A program made the translations under genes and the position numbers. Source: Paramecium octaurelia (taxonomy: Eukaryota > Ciliophora > Oligohymenophorea > Peniculida > Parameciidae). Taken from it: a stretch of DNA of 64,000 nt. The stretch lies in contig CAJJDP010000035.1 in assembly GCA_905182995.1 (NCBI GenBank), positions 510,681 through 574,680 of the forward strand, written 5' to 3'. Positions within the stretch are counted from its first letter, which is position 1, and every line of letters starts with the position of its first letter. The notes beneath the pieces are model-generated. The model was not told where the DNA came from, ran no database searches, and saw only the letters and a list, made by a program, of their open reading frames with translations. Of the stretch, positions 11,019 through 23,701 are shown piece by piece.

Positions 11019-12044
11019 TCAAAAGAGTTCACGAAGCTCATCGTAATTTTTTGAATTGAAAAGCTAAGTGTATTCTTCGGATAATGGATATCCTATGACT
11101 TTGGATAACAATACTAATGGAACTAAGAAACTAGGATCACCGATTATAGTGATATCATATAATTTCTTATATTCTTCTAATTAGCTAACATATAAATGAA
11201 ATAAATACTAAGAATGCTCCTATGCTAAAAATCCTATACTCACTTGATTTGGAATATTTAGGAATTTAGTCATGTAAAAATCACTTGGTAAATCTCCCAA
11301 CAAAATAGTGTTATTTCTGAATTGAATTCCAGAGGTTTCTAAGATTTTGGCTTTAGTGGTAGCTGTTACCAACATCTCCATCTTTTCTAAGGTGTCGTCT
11401 TAAAAAAGCATTTAATTTGTATGTAATGTCATTTCTTCGTAGGTGTCGATCTCGTGAATAGATGCTAAAATAGTGTTTATCACTCTATCGAGTCCACCAC
11501 TGACGATGTGAAATGGAACATGTTCTTCCACACATTTATTAAAGAATGGTTCGAAAAGATATCTCAAATAGATGTGCGAAGTATTTAATATTTAACATGA
11601 TAAAGACTTTGTGAATTTAGCTTCATGAAAGGCTTCAGATACTTTTTAATACCATTCATGCATATGCTTATTCTTCTCATCTATTTTTATGCTCTAATCT
11701 TTCTCGATTGGAACATAGTAATCATAATACGATTACATTTTATTTTTGAAATCCTAAGGGGATAATTCAGACATTCTATAAAGATTTTCAATATATATAA
11801 CCTAAACAAGCTGAATGTTGCAGGACTAAGGAAAGAAGAAATAGTTTAGTCAAAATCTGTCACTATTTGTGTCTACTTAGCACCATCAGATATCATCTTT
11901 TCAATTTTGGATTTCAATTCCTCAGGATTTCGAATTACTAACTTTTCTTCGCTAAATGAATTTGTTTTCTAAGAAGATAAGAATATAATATATATAAACT
12001 TTTTCAGTCCATTCCCCGAGTGTAGGAAACCTCTATATTTACAT
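11019..12044 (-). CDS. NT5C3: Cytosolic 5'-nucleotidase III-like (UMPH-1/HAD superfamily)
   Basis: Two introns (31 and 26 nt) leave 323 codons. HAD motif I appears as IVTDFDQTIS (nucleophile and acid-base Asp), as in the family's TDFDxTLT. Later blocks fit the family: HVPFHIVSGGLDRVINTIL (motif II region, with the Ser of VSGG), TKAKILETSGIQFRNN, and NTILLGDLPSDFYMTKFLN (motif IV, GD-x(3)-D). These enzymes dephosphorylate pyrimidine monophosphates such as CMP and UMP. No signal or TM segment, so cytosolic. The ATG at 12044 (MQIQRFPTLGEW) is the only start in frame with exon 1. Confidence 0.82.
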
Positions 12045-12458
12045 CTTATATATTAAATTAATTAATCTAAATATTTAGAATTTGCTTAATGGATTTATAG
12101 TATAAACTATAATTAATTTGTGTTGATTACATAAAGTTTAATATAATTATCAACCTATATTAAAATAACTTTCTAATAGATTATCTTTATGCCACTCATT
12201 CTTTTATGTTATTTAAACCAAAGCCTAGGGAAACAGAGAGAAATCCTTTAGAGAATGCATTTTCAGTAAATATGCCTTCAATTGAGATACATATCATCAT
12301 CTTAAACATTAAAATTTATCTATAAAACATCAAAAATTAAGTCTACTGACTACATATTAGATATATTTAATTACGTAATTGAAATGATTCCAAAAAGCCA
12401 GAATCATATTTTGACACACGCTTCAATTACAAATTAATTTTAATATAAATAACTTAGA
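12045..12458. other. Spacer with a doubtful small plus-strand ORF
   Basis: AT-rich DNA. An ATG at about 12209 on the plus strand opens a short frame beginning MLFKPKPRETERNPLENAFS that looks protein-like for about 25 codons and then degrades. No intron choice I tried gave a convincing full protein, so I do not call a gene. Confidence 0.3.
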
Positions 12459-12713
12459 TCAATCACTTTAAATTGATTTTGATGATCTCCTAAATTTAAC
12501 TTTCTTCCTTTATTTAAGAATTGCAGTAGAAGATCTGTTATCTTAAATGGCATTTCCAAGATCTCTAGTGTGTTAGAGATTATGCTTCAATATCCCTCTC
12601 AACTCAGAACTTGATATGTCCTCCGAAGTATCTGTTTGTTATTGTTATTATTATTACTGATCTTTGGGTTTGGATGTCTCTGGAATCTCTTAAAGTTCTG
12701 TATACTCAAACAT
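12459..12713 (-). CDS. Small basic protein with RVxF-like motif, possible PP1 regulator
   Basis: Intronless, 84 aa. It starts MFEYTELQEIPETS, has a run of seven Gln followed by an acidic TSEDISSS segment, then GILKH and near the C-terminus ILKQRKKVKFRRSSKS. KVKF with preceding basic residues and an Ile-Leu-Lys upstream resembles the RVxF docking motif of protein phosphatase-1 regulators. This is motif-level evidence only; the protein could have another role. It lies 119 bp downstream of the Tim23-like gene on the same strand. Confidence 0.6.
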
Positions 12714-12832
12714 AATTTATTAGGCTTAAGGTAATGGTTGCATATCAGATTCTTCAGTTTTTGTGGTGCAATTTACACATATAGAAGAGCCCATTTAGTT
12801 ATGAAATTAATTAAAAAAACAAATAACACTTA

Positions 12833-13363
12833 TCAAAACTTCATTTCAAAAGCCACAATACCTTTTCTATTGAAATTCTCAACCAGAAGTGTAAGACCTC
12901 CTATCAAAGATCCTCCAACAATTCCACCAACAAAAAATGGGACAACCCCTAGAGTAGAATATTTATTTAATATACCCAATGTAGATTTGTATACAGCTCC
13001 TGAAATAGCACCGCAAAGCATATTTTTTTTCAGTTAATTAATATCAGCTAATTCATCTTCAAATAAGAGATTCATTCCTGCTCCGACGAAATAATACAGC
13101 ATGCTTGCACTAGCAGCAGCTTAACCGTATGTCGATGTTCGTTTTCCTACAGCATTAAAGAAATTGTTGAGAATCAATTTTTTGGGCATATTAAATTATC
13201 TTGGAAATCCTTCAATAGCTCCTTTTAGTAACCCAATTGATGAAGCTAGAATTATGAAATACAACCTACCTAACATGTAACTGACACCGACAGTGAAGCT
13301 TATCTTGTCACCAAAGTCTTATCCTGAATATTATTCAATTTAATTCTCGGCCTTGCTTCCCAT
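12833..13363 (-). CDS. TIM23: Mitochondrial import channel protein, Tim17/22/23 family (Tim23-like)
   Basis: Intronless, 176 aa. Four weakly hydrophobic Gly/Ala/Ser-rich segments fit the family. The segment ILNNFFNAVGKRTSTYGQAA resembles the Tim23 ILN-x-VTRxG block, and EDELADINQLKKNMLCGAIS with GAVYKSTLG matches the Tim23 signature EDDLNTVAAG-TGMLYKST-G. The protein should lie in the inner mitochondrial membrane as part of the presequence translocase. It is shorter at the N-terminus than yeast Tim23. Tim17 or Tim22 paralogues cannot be fully excluded, but the acidic ED-LN motif favours Tim23. Confidence 0.78.
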
Positions 13364-14006
13364 AAATTAAAATTTATTATTAATTAACTTATTTTCATAC
13401 CTCAAATAAGACATTATAACAAAGATATATATTGTAAGAGTTCATCTCAACATAATAAGGGAACTCTAATGTTGAAAAGTAATAATTAAATATTTCAATA
13501 AATTTGATTTTATGTTTACACTTTGAAACATTAAATTTAGATTTTTCATCAATTTAATTTAGAACATGCAAGTATTATATAATATTAATAATAATTATAT
13601 TTAATAGCAGAAGTACTTGCAAATTGGCTATGAATCTGGGTCTTCTTTATGATTATAAGTAGTAAGATAAGTAAGATTTCATAAATAAGTGTATTCATTT
13701 ACAAACATGCCTCAAATAATCAGTGCTTCATAATAATTAACAATTAATTTGACTTTTATTATGACAATCTATTACATATTTATGATAATTATTAAACTCC
13801 TAGGACAAATGTAAACCCATTTCCTTTTGTATAATTTTTATGTGAATTAAATTGAAATTATTAATTGAAATCACAATAGGCAATAGAACTATTCCGCATG
13901 TTAGAGTATCTGAGTAAGTTGAGTTATTAAAACCATCCTCTTGCTGTAAGACTGTATATGCAGAGTTAATTTATTTAATGAATGAATAAATATATTAAAT
14001 TATTGA
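13364..14006. other. 643-bp intergenic region, no gene seen
   Basis: Very AT-rich sequence upstream of the Tim23-like gene and downstream of CFAP20. TGA is frequent in all frames and I found no protein-like frame. It likely holds the Tim23 promoter and the CFAP20 3' end. Confidence 0.45.
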
Positions 14007-14682
14007 TCATCCTTATTTTTAGATGGGCAAGAATAATTTAAATTCAGGCGGCAATTCCTCTTCGCTATATAAACGATCACTGAAATAAATTCTTCTAATT
14101 CTGCAATTGGCATGTATTTGAACTCTATTATAATTGCATCTATATGTACCGTAATGTCTCTATGTAATTAGTACCATATGCTCTTCTAGTGAAATCAGAT
14201 AAATTGAACTGAATTTGATTCCATCCTTCATCCAATCTCATAGGCATGGTACAGATAAATGGTTTGACTCTGGTTGTCGACTAATAATAACTATGAAGGT
14301 GTACTTGATAATTGGAGGCTCTGAATCTTCTTCTAACATTTTTGTCATCTAGGACTTGCACTTCAAATGTAAAGTATTTTTTAAGCTAGATATTAAATAT
14401 GATGAATTTACATTCTTAATAATCATTACTAAGAATGGCAATTTGATTCCCAAAGTTTCTTTAGGATCGGCAGGAGCAGTAATGAAATTAGTGCTCACAT
14501 TTGTACCCATGATTTCTAGAACTGATGATTAAATATCTTAATCTGTAATTCGCTTGATATGTCCATTCTTAACTTTAATATTGGACCTATAAAATACTTT
14601 GTTTATCCCAAATCTACAAGGGTTTTGATCCTATTGAATATAAAATTGAAAGAAATCCACTTTGGAATGAGTTCTTGAACAT
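14007..14682 (-). CDS. CFAP20: Cilia- and flagella-associated protein 20 (BUG22/GTL3)
   Basis: Four introns (25, 26, 24 and 25 nt) leave 192 codons; human CFAP20 has 193 aa. Identity is very high: [129 protein letters not shown]. It is an inner-junction protein of ciliary doublet microtubules, needed for ciliary beating and shape. The first intron (14573-14597) ends in AAG and is pinned by conserved residues on both sides. Confidence 0.96.
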
Positions 14683-14751
14683 CAGTTATTTTTTTATTTA
14701 ATTTAACAATATATATATATCACATGACATCCAGCAATTTAATTATTACAC

Positions 14752-15421
14752 TCAAATTAAATTACCAACAAAAGTAGCTCTCTTGTATTTCTTACTCAAA
14801 GATTCCCAATTCACTACAAACTTATCACTAACCCAATATAATAGTTTTCCACTCAAGGATAGATTTTCCACTCTGCACCAACTCTCTATAAATAAAATCT
14901 TGCATCTTTTTCGAATAAATAATAACTACAAATTATATGATCCATTACATATTGTGCAATCAAAACAATCACAACTGGAATGCATGTCCCTGGACCATTA
15001 GTAATAAAGATATCCAGATCTCTGAATCTCAATAAGATTAAAAAGGTATGCAGTGTTGCCTTGAGTGTTGTGATTATTGAGGACAGATATGATTGTTTGA
15101 CTTTTCTACTTCTGTGAATCGTAATCCATTCCACTTTTGGTAAAGCAATCTTTGTATTTTATTAACTCTTTATACTTTGTTGTCTTCAATAAATTTAGCA
15201 ACTCTCAAGGGTTCCTAAGTATCAGCAAAGGAATGCATAAAATATATATTCTAACATTTTTATTGGAAATCATAATTTCTTAAGGCCATCAACATTTCAT
15301 AAGTGTGTCCACCTGATCCAAATAAAATGAGCATATTGTATTTTTTATTGTATTTGGAAGCAAGCCAAAACCTCAAACCAACATATGCCAACAGGAATAT
15401 TAAAATTGATAATGTTAACAT
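14752..15421 (-). CDS. ALG14: ALG14, membrane anchor subunit of UDP-GlcNAc transferase
   Basis: Introns of 26 nt (AAG end) and 23 nt leave 207 codons. An N-terminal membrane anchor (MLTLSILIFLLAYVGLRF) is followed by LFGSGGHTYEMLMAL, the conserved Gly-rich GSGGHT motif. Downstream are IHRSRKVKQSYLSS, the central FITNGPGTCIPV, IESWCRVENLSLSGKLLYWVSDKFVVNWESL and the family's typical ending. ALG14 recruits cytosolic ALG13 to the ER to add the second GlcNAc in N-glycan assembly. It lies 69 bp from CFAP20 and 74 bp from the TmcB-like gene, all on one strand. Confidence 0.93.
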
Positions 15422-15495
15422 AAATAAATTAATCACTTCTTTAGTACAGCTCTCAAGTATCTCCGAATTGGAGTTGAACTATAAAACGTATATAA

Positions 15496-18400
15496 TCATT
15501 ATATTTACTTTGTTAATATCTGCATCGGCATAAGTAGCAAGAGAGTTCGACTTTTTTGCATTGCCTTAGTCAATGACGAATTACTAGGAATCCATAAAAA
15601 GAATGCAATAAAAAATAAGTAAAATGTGAAACAAATAAAAAGAGTTCCTCTGGTAATTGATAAATTCTTGAAGGAATTACTAATACTTTATTCTAACTTT
15701 TCAATTAAATATCTTTGAGTGTATCTAATGATGATCTTTTCCATAACCCTTACCTCTACACTAAAATTGGTACTTAGTAATAAGATTCCGAATTATTTAT
15801 TTTGTGCCTCTGTTTAATTCTGCAATCTTTACATTTCATAATCTAGTTATAATATCTTCAGATTTTCATAAAATTTAGTTAAGCCTATTGATAGTCCATC
15901 AGAAACCGTCCCGTCTAATACAGTGTTACAATATTCCTCAGTGATAAAAGTTTATAATTGTCCTAGAAGTGGACAAGGATTTTAAATGTACAGTTACTGA
16001 AATACATTAATAAAATCTTGTTAGAATAAATCAACATTTTAAGTGAATTAAGTTTGCATATTTGCATTCACATCATACAACTATGTTAGGTAGGTTTCAA
16101 TAAATGTTGAAGGGGATGTACTAAATATGTTCCTGCTGGGATTCATTATATATTCTCTAATAACATTATCTCCAAAACGATATTAAGATTCCAACTGGGA
16201 TGTAGTATTCAAAATGGGACATAAATGATATGTATCCTCTACTACTTATTAGGCTGAATAATATTGATAGATAAAGTAGCATTGGAGAAGCATAAAGATA
16301 AAGAATGCTGTTATCATCAATTTGTAAATTTTGGCATTGCTATTTTTCCAAACTTTTTTAGTTTTCTTGTTCAACATTTTCAATTCTTCTTGTTCTTGAT
16401 TATGATTGTGGTTGAATTAATGTTCCTCGTTGTCCTCATCCTAAAGTGAAAAATTATAATAAATACCTACTCTTCATCCCCAACATTTAAAATAGATAAG
16501 AATTTTTCGCAATTTTAAACTACTGCATGAATACGTTATTCATTAATTTCAAAATAAAACAAATATATTTACTGAAGCTATCTACTAAAATAAATCAAGT
16601 AAAATGCTATTAAAACATATGCAATTAATAACAGAAAGGTCTGTAATATTATAAAGGCTGTCTTGTTATCAAGTGAGTTCTAAGACACTGATTTGATTGA
16701 GTAATAGAAATAATTCAAAGGTATGTAAGAATATTGGGTTACTGAATTCAAAATGTTATAATTGTAGTAAAAGAAGTCAACATTTGAATCATCAAATAAG
16801 GAAATTTATTTTTAATTTAATTGAATTGCCTTAGCTATTAGTTAATCTATGGATTCCTTGTAGGTGTAATTCTGGCTGCTTCCATCTAATGAAAGCAGTT
16901 CTACGTTTTGAGTGAAGTAGATTGTTTCATATATTTGATATTCTTCATTTATATATGTATCAATCATACTCAAATTCGAATGAATTGCGATAAGTTCTTA
17001 TATTTCCTATTCCATCAATTCTAAATTATAATTAAAAATTTCATCAAGATCAGACCTAGTATTTCTAATCTCACCATATCTTACCAATCTAAGATCTTGC
17101 AAGATAGCATTAATCATCAAGCAACTAGATAATCGTTTGTTTGTTAAACTTAAGTTGAATATCATATTTGATACTTAAGTGTCATCATTCAAATTAAACA
17201 AGAAGACAACTAATCCTGATGCAAAAAGAGTGAATAAGGAAATTTGGATAAACACATTAGTTAACTTTAAAGCGTTTGGAATGTGGGAACTAATTAGAAG
17301 CTTTTTGATAGTGGATTTAGATTGGAATAATTTGAAATAGTGTTAAAATTCTTAGATTTCAATTTCTTTCTCTTCATTTTCCTTATTTTTTGTTTGTTCG
17401 TTACTTTCCTCTTCCATTTCTTCTGAACCCTAGTTATTATCCTAGATATCTATTATTTGGCCATCCCACAGTCTTTTAATTTTAATTCCATCATCATAAC
17501 TTACAACATGTTTAATAGATTATGTCATTTTCTTAGCCATTAAAAAGTAATCAGCAATTCTTGATATTTTTGATGTATTATCTTCGACATGACTGTTATT
17601 GTTAATTGATTCTTCAATCTAAGTCAAACTCATAAAATCCATATAGAAAATAGATGGTGGGATATATTGAAAAATGGGATATTTGAATCTTTTTTATTGT
17701 GCTTGAAGCAATATCATACCTGGGGAATCTGCATCATTAACCTTGAGTTTTTCTAATTTGATTATCATTCCGTATTTGCTACTATCCTTTAAACATGGAA
17801 ATTAGATGTAAGACAAATAACATTAAAATTCTATCTAATCATATTAGCTTAAGGTTGTATCTACAGTTTTAGTGCTATATTTCATAGCATGAGGTTTAAT
17901 TTATAGTTTGGCTCCACTTTTAGAGAGAAATTCATCTTTCCTTTGAAAAAAATCAGGGAATAATTCTTTGATGTTAATTTTTCTCATTTTGATTCTTTGA
18001 GCATCTAATTTCAAGAATGTAATGCAAGAACTAGAAATATGTTCAATGTGACCTTTTATGTCCAATAATAAATAGCATAATTATTTAGGACTAAAGGATT
18101 ATTAATATTGAGCAATAAAAAATAATTGATTATTTTGAGCCTACAGTAATTTGATAGTTGAAAAGATTGGTAAAATATAATTACTCTTAGTTACTAAAAA
18201 TACACTTTATGTGATAAATTCCTTTTCTTATCTTGCTTTATTTTCTATAAATAGCTCCACGCATTAATCATGCTTTTCATTGAAGCTAAAATATAATAGT
18301 TTTTTACATGCTTGGGATTATTTGATTGATAGATCTGTCGATTAAGTCTGCTTTTGAAAATCCTAACAAACTACAAAAAGACTTGTTAACTGCATAAATG

Positions 18401-20301
18401 TTAACTTTTTAAAATTAAGCAGAAGCTACCAAGGTTGGAGTTGATTGATTGCAAACTTCCTCTAATTCACTTAATTATTGTTATTTAGATTTTTGGAGAG
18501 TCCAAAATAATTATAAATATTAATCTGCCTTCTCTTAATCATCTAGCACCAATTAATAAAACCTTGATAGGTAATAGTAGAGTTTTAATGATTTATTATC
18601 CTAAAGTTTATTCCATTTGTAATCGATTAAGTCCTGTAACTTAATAATTTTGAATCCATAGGCCATTAATTTACTCATATCTGGCACTTCCTCTTACAAG
18701 GCACTCCAAAATTCAACAACCTTCAGAGCCACTATTTCTAGTTGGTCAATAAAGTCTTTCGTCTAATTTAGTGAGTTTGTAGATTCAAATAACTCAGCCT
18801 TTTTATTAGATTCCTCTTCAATAATGGTTTTATACCTAAAGATATGAAACTCATAATCTAAGGTGGGTTTAAAGTCCATAGCTTGATTTAGTTCTGACAT
18901 TATCAAAGAATATGGTCTTTATTGATTGAAGAGAAAATAGATGTAACTTAATCTTAGAGGAGTATCATCTGGAAATTTCTTAATTCCTTCATGGTACATT
19001 TAAATTATCAATTCAATCATAATGTAATTTCTATCTGTATAAATTAGATTTTCTTTGAATTTATTAGCCAATTCCAATTTTAATTTCACACTGCAATCAG
19101 GTCTATCGCAAATTTCCTTATGGATTTCAATAAAACTATCAAGAAGCAATTAGGCTCTTTAACATTTTTCTGACCTTTTTATAAGTAAAACTAGATATTC
19201 GCATAAAAGAATTATTTATCTTCCATTTTTAAGCTTTTTTAAATTAGCAACAAATAGATCTACTGTTTTCTGTTATCTTACAGCTAAAATCCCAATAATT
19301 AAGGGAACTCCTATCAGCCATGCTTGTACAGTCTTTTAAAAGGTTTGACCATCAAATGAATATGAATAGAGCATCATTATAATAGTCCACAAATTGACAG
19401 CTGATAGAATAGACTATATTCTCTGGATAAAAGTATCGTAATAAGGTTAATCTAGGTGAGTACTTATGAATATCCAAGCACTGCCAATGAGGAACACAAA
19501 GATAATGATAATTGTATATTGAGGAGTGGGTAATAATTGATAAACCATAATTTACACAAATACGTATAGAAGCAGTAGAGCAGATGATCTGCCATTTCTC
19601 ATAGCACTAGCGTCTTGGCCAGCATGTCTTGATTCATAAGTTAGGAATGCCATGAGCATGGAAAACAACAATGTCACAATCAAACCGATGATGGCTACAA
19701 CAGCATGGATGTAATATTCGGAAGTCCAACATTCTTCTGATTATTCAAACATCATAACATATGTCCCCTATTTATTATATTCGCATGCTAATAAACCAAA
19801 TTACATCCTGACTATTGGCCAAAAACCTATTGTGAGAATTATTTTAAGTAGGTATTTGAGCAATAGCAAGGGAGGTGTTTATAACTTCTAATTTTTAATA
19901 ACAAAGGCTAGAAGGAGGATTAGTATGATGCTTAGGACAATTAATCCGAGACATATATAAAACACGGTCAAATAAGTGTTAATTCCAACATTCTTAACTT
20001 AGATTGTAATTGTAAAATACCTAGATAAACAAGAATTATACTTTAATAATAGATTAATCAAGTCACTGTAGGCTTTATTCTACCATACATATTGAACTTT
20101 GAGTCCAAAATTTAAATAGGTGAATTGTAGATATTGAATTAAGCACAAGAGAATTGTTAGCCATCTATAATCTGCCCATCGCTTCAAAATTAGGTAAATA
20201 ACTCTAAATAGACACAGGATTACTTGAATAGTTTATATTTCAGAGAATTCACAATTTGATTGATTTATTCCTTCTTTTTCATTAATATTATATAATTTCA
20301 T
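15496..20301 (-). CDS. Large TmcB-like membrane protein with PAS domain, 1,585 aa
   Basis: Two introns (22 and 26 nt) leave exactly 1,586 codons. The N-terminal third has about eight hydrophobic segments (residues 30-370), followed by a helical region. A PAS domain around residues 600-720 contains VNIYAVNKSFCSLLGFSKAD and SINQIIPS. Further single TM segments lie near residues 1015, 1210, 1310 and 1540. This layout matches the PAS-containing TmcB/TmcC-type proteins expanded in ciliates, thought to be sensory. Function here is inferred only. The ATG overlaps the TGA of the upstream coiled-coil gene (ATGA), so a fused transcript is possible. Confidence 0.8.
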
Positions 20302-22043
20302 TATGAATAAATCATTTACTTAATATCCTTGAGCTTACTATTAAGTTCTTGAATTTACTACTGATTCGCCATAAGCATTTACTTCAAAAGTTGATTTTGT
20401 TGAATCTTAGTATCAATAAGGATCTTATAGTCTTCGTTATCATTTTTAGTGCGTCTCTCCAAGGGAGGTTTGAGTGACAATTTTATGACATTAGTATTGA
20501 TGGTCATTGAGCTTAAGTAATCTACCACTCTTTGGTTCAATTGTTTTTGGGAATCTATAATGCGTTGAAGTTAGGACTTATTCTGCTCCAAAGCTTGTAT
20601 TTGATCAAATAGTTATCGTTTTTCGTCTTCGTGTTTTTATTTTAAATCCTGCACTTCCTTGCCAGACATAATACTCTAAGCACTGGTAGCCAATGACATT
20701 GACATTGCCCTGTTTTCAAATATAGACTCTTTTAGTTTTGTCTTTAATCGTTCTATCTATTATTGTAATTCTTAAATGTTCCTCTATTAATCTGCCTGAA
20801 TTGAATTCTAACTTGAATAATTCGATTCTCTCTTAGAGAACTACTTATTTTCCAAGGTCAAAGCATCGACTCTGGCTAACAAAATGGCAATCTCTTCATT
20901 TTTTTATTGAATATACTTGTCTTTTTTTGAATCATCAGGAGATTGCATCTATTGTAATTAAAACTTATAGCTTTCGATTTCATTATCCTTTAATGCGAGT
21001 TGTAATTTTAAATTGGATATTTCAGCTTTCATTTCATTATACTAAGATTGATCTTATTATTCAATCATTGAAAACCCAATGCTTCTGATTGACTAGGATG
21101 TTTCCCTACTCTCTATTTCCTAGTTAGGCGCTGGTAATTGCATCAGGTTCAACTTACTTTCTGCATCTTTTCTTCTCACATTCCTTAATATCCACAATTC
21201 AAGATCTTCATGATTAGTGTTCTTCAATTAAGTTCTGGCCAATATAAATATTGCAGACAATTATTTAATGAATGAATCGTATTTTTTGATTAATTGTGTG
21301 ATTAGGAATAGAGTTGTATCAAAGTTAAACATGTTGATTGAGAATGTTATTAAGTATCTCTTCAATCTACTTTGTAGGAATTATTTCAGCAACTATTTTT
21401 CATCTTCTCCCATACCATATCCTTTTACGCAATAAGTTAATATGCTTAAGATGCATTCCTCAGGAGGTTTCTATTTGTAGATTATGCCTAATAATTGAAA
21501 AGTGGAGGCTTCGGAGGAAAAACATAATAGAAAATTGGCCAAACTCACTAATTCGGCTGAAAATGCAACTTCTGGATTCTTTGAACAAAATGTCAAACAA
21601 ACATTCTACAGTTTTGTATTGTCTTTGCCAGCTAGATAATAAAATTCTTTTAAAGAATAGTTGATATTGTCAAAACCACTTATTTCTGTTTTATCAAACC
21701 TTATTTTAGCGCTCTCTCGAGCATTCTTATATTCCTGCTAACTTAGTGAGCCTCCCAACCATTATTTCGATAGAGTGTCAACTCCGTAAGCAATATGATT
21801 CTACTCCACAAAATTCTTTATTTACTCTGATTCCTTGAATTAGACTTCCATATACCTCTTTACAAATTTTGCACATTCTATGCGGTTTTGCTGATTCTTT
21901 GCCATCTTTTTTAATATGGTTAATCTTGAATGGAGAACATCCCTCACATACAGCTCGTAAACATCTGCATTAAGTTTTATACATACCTTTTGCATTGATG
22001 CTCCCTCGTTGTAAAACTGAAACTTTTCTGACAGATTTGACAT
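20298..22043 (-). CDS. Coiled-coil protein, 581 aa, just upstream of the TmcB-like gene
   Basis: One intronless frame of 582 codons from ATG at 22043 to TGA at 20298-20300. Residues 1-300 form a mostly helical globular part (MSNLSEKFQFYNEGASMQK; LVSLANFLLCFSSEASTF), and about residues 330-575 are a long Gln/Lys/Glu-rich coiled coil. I do not recognise the family. The stop overlaps the next gene's start by the two shared bases of ATGA. A possible 20-nt intron ending in AAG near 20320 would instead splice this protein in frame into the TmcB-like gene; which is right cannot be told from sequence. Confidence 0.7.
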
Positions 22044-23229
22044 TTTGGAATTTTCCCACGCACTTCAGGAATATTGATAAAGGTTATAAATTATTTCATT
22101 TTTTTTTATTAGCAGTTCAAGTAATTTTTATTTATAATACTTGTATTTTTCTAAATTCCAAAAATTCTGATGATTATCTCAGAATAGCAATTCGATTATT
22201 TTATTTCTACTTAATTATGCAATCGTTAACAAATCAAAAAGTTAATTTAAGATAATAGTATATTTTACAGCTATACTTGATGAAACCCTAAAATATATAT
22301 CTTTAAATTGTCTGTCTAAAGAGGAACTCTTTGACGAGGCTATTAACTTCCATTTCTATATTATGATAAATTGATAAAGAAGGAATTCATTGTAAATAAT
22401 CTAAGGAAGTGATAGTATTCAAGTAACATTTGCAATTACACAACATCTCAAAAATGGGATTATTGAATAATGTATCAATCTTAGTTAAGGATTGAAAAGT
22501 GATTTAGTAAAGATACTCTTATAATCAAAATTTGATTGACCTAAATAGATATTGATATAGCATACTAATAATTGAATAAACTGTTAACCTTAAGAAAGTT
22601 AACAAATCCTTTCACTGATGAATCTCATTCAAACATAATAAGGATTTATCAAACTCAGATAATATTTCACTCTTATTTTAAGTATGTATTTTTGATAATT
22701 ATCTTTAAGAATGACATAATAAATGCTTTTGTTTAGACTCATTTTTAATAATGATAATTGCCTATAATATCGTTTTGCTGATGGCCTTAAGAAAGTTAAT
22801 GTTCTTAATTATTGGTATTCTTACTAAGATTTACATAAATATTATAAAAGAGTTTAGGAGAAATAATTAAATATTTGTTCAAACATTATAAATGCAAATC
22901 TCAGGAATTCTTTTAGTAACACAATTGAAAAACATTTTATTAATTGAATCTTATTCTTCTATTTTCACCAATTTAATTGAAATTTTATGATTCATAAATT
23001 CACACATTTTATTGGTTAGATGATGAGACACAAAAATGTACAAAGAGTTAACTAAGTAAGTAAGCTGATATGGAGAACAGTAGAGAAAATGAATCATAAG
23101 CACTATAATACATATTATGAGTATAAATTAGTGAATAATATTAAAACACCCATTTAATTTCTTAAAAAGGAAATATTACGTGAAATACTAACAATATATA
23201 TTCATAACTAGCGAATCATAAATGATATT
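22044..23229. other. 1.2-kb gene-poor stretch
   Basis: Very AT-rich, with TGA in all frames and only short ORFs that do not look like proteins. A 15-nt sequence (ccttaagaaagttaa) occurs twice, near 22588 and 22785. It could hold the long promoter of the minus-strand coiled-coil gene plus degraded DNA. I see no RNA gene or mobile element. Confidence 0.45.
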
Positions 23230-23619
23230 TCAAATAATTGATTTAGATGAACGAACTCTATTTAGAGTAGATCGTAATTCAGCAACAACTTATTTTGTTA
23301 CTATTTTGGTTTGTTAAATTTGAAATTTATCACTGCTTTGTTATCTCATATGAAAAAAAGTAAACCTTTTGGCTGCATCTTAATCTATTTTCGGCTTTAA
23401 TTTTGGTTGTCTGTATTTGTTATTGTCTTCATTCAAATAAGTGGATAGATTTTTAGTACTGTATGTGCTTTCAATCCCATCATATTTTTTGGATTTATTT
23501 AATTACAGCTTGCTATCTTATTCTTCTATGCAAGCTCCATGACATATTGTTCTTTTAACTATTTTACTTTTGATCAATCTAAATGATGAGTTCGATGTGT
23601 TCAAAACTGAAGGTTACAT
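23230..23619 (-). CDS. Small hypothetical protein, 129 aa
   Basis: Intronless frame of 130 codons, ATG at 23619 (MQPSVLNTSNSSF) to TGA at 23230. The protein is basic and Ser/Gln/Lys-rich with no signal peptide or TM segment; the middle reads KYRQPKLKPKIDQDAAKRF and the end RSTLNRVRSSKSII. It looks disordered. Family unknown. It is divergent from ATG5 with 82 bp between the start codons. Confidence 0.65.
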
Positions 23620-23701
23620 GATTATTTAAAATATACAAATAAAATGTTTACTTATCACACTAAAATAAATGAAATATGTATTTGTTAATTATTTTATAAA
23701 A

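Noticed and set aside
22588-22800. 15-nt direct repeat (ccttaagaaagttaa) in a gene-poor stretch
   Set aside because: Short, only two copies, AT-biased; too little to call an element.
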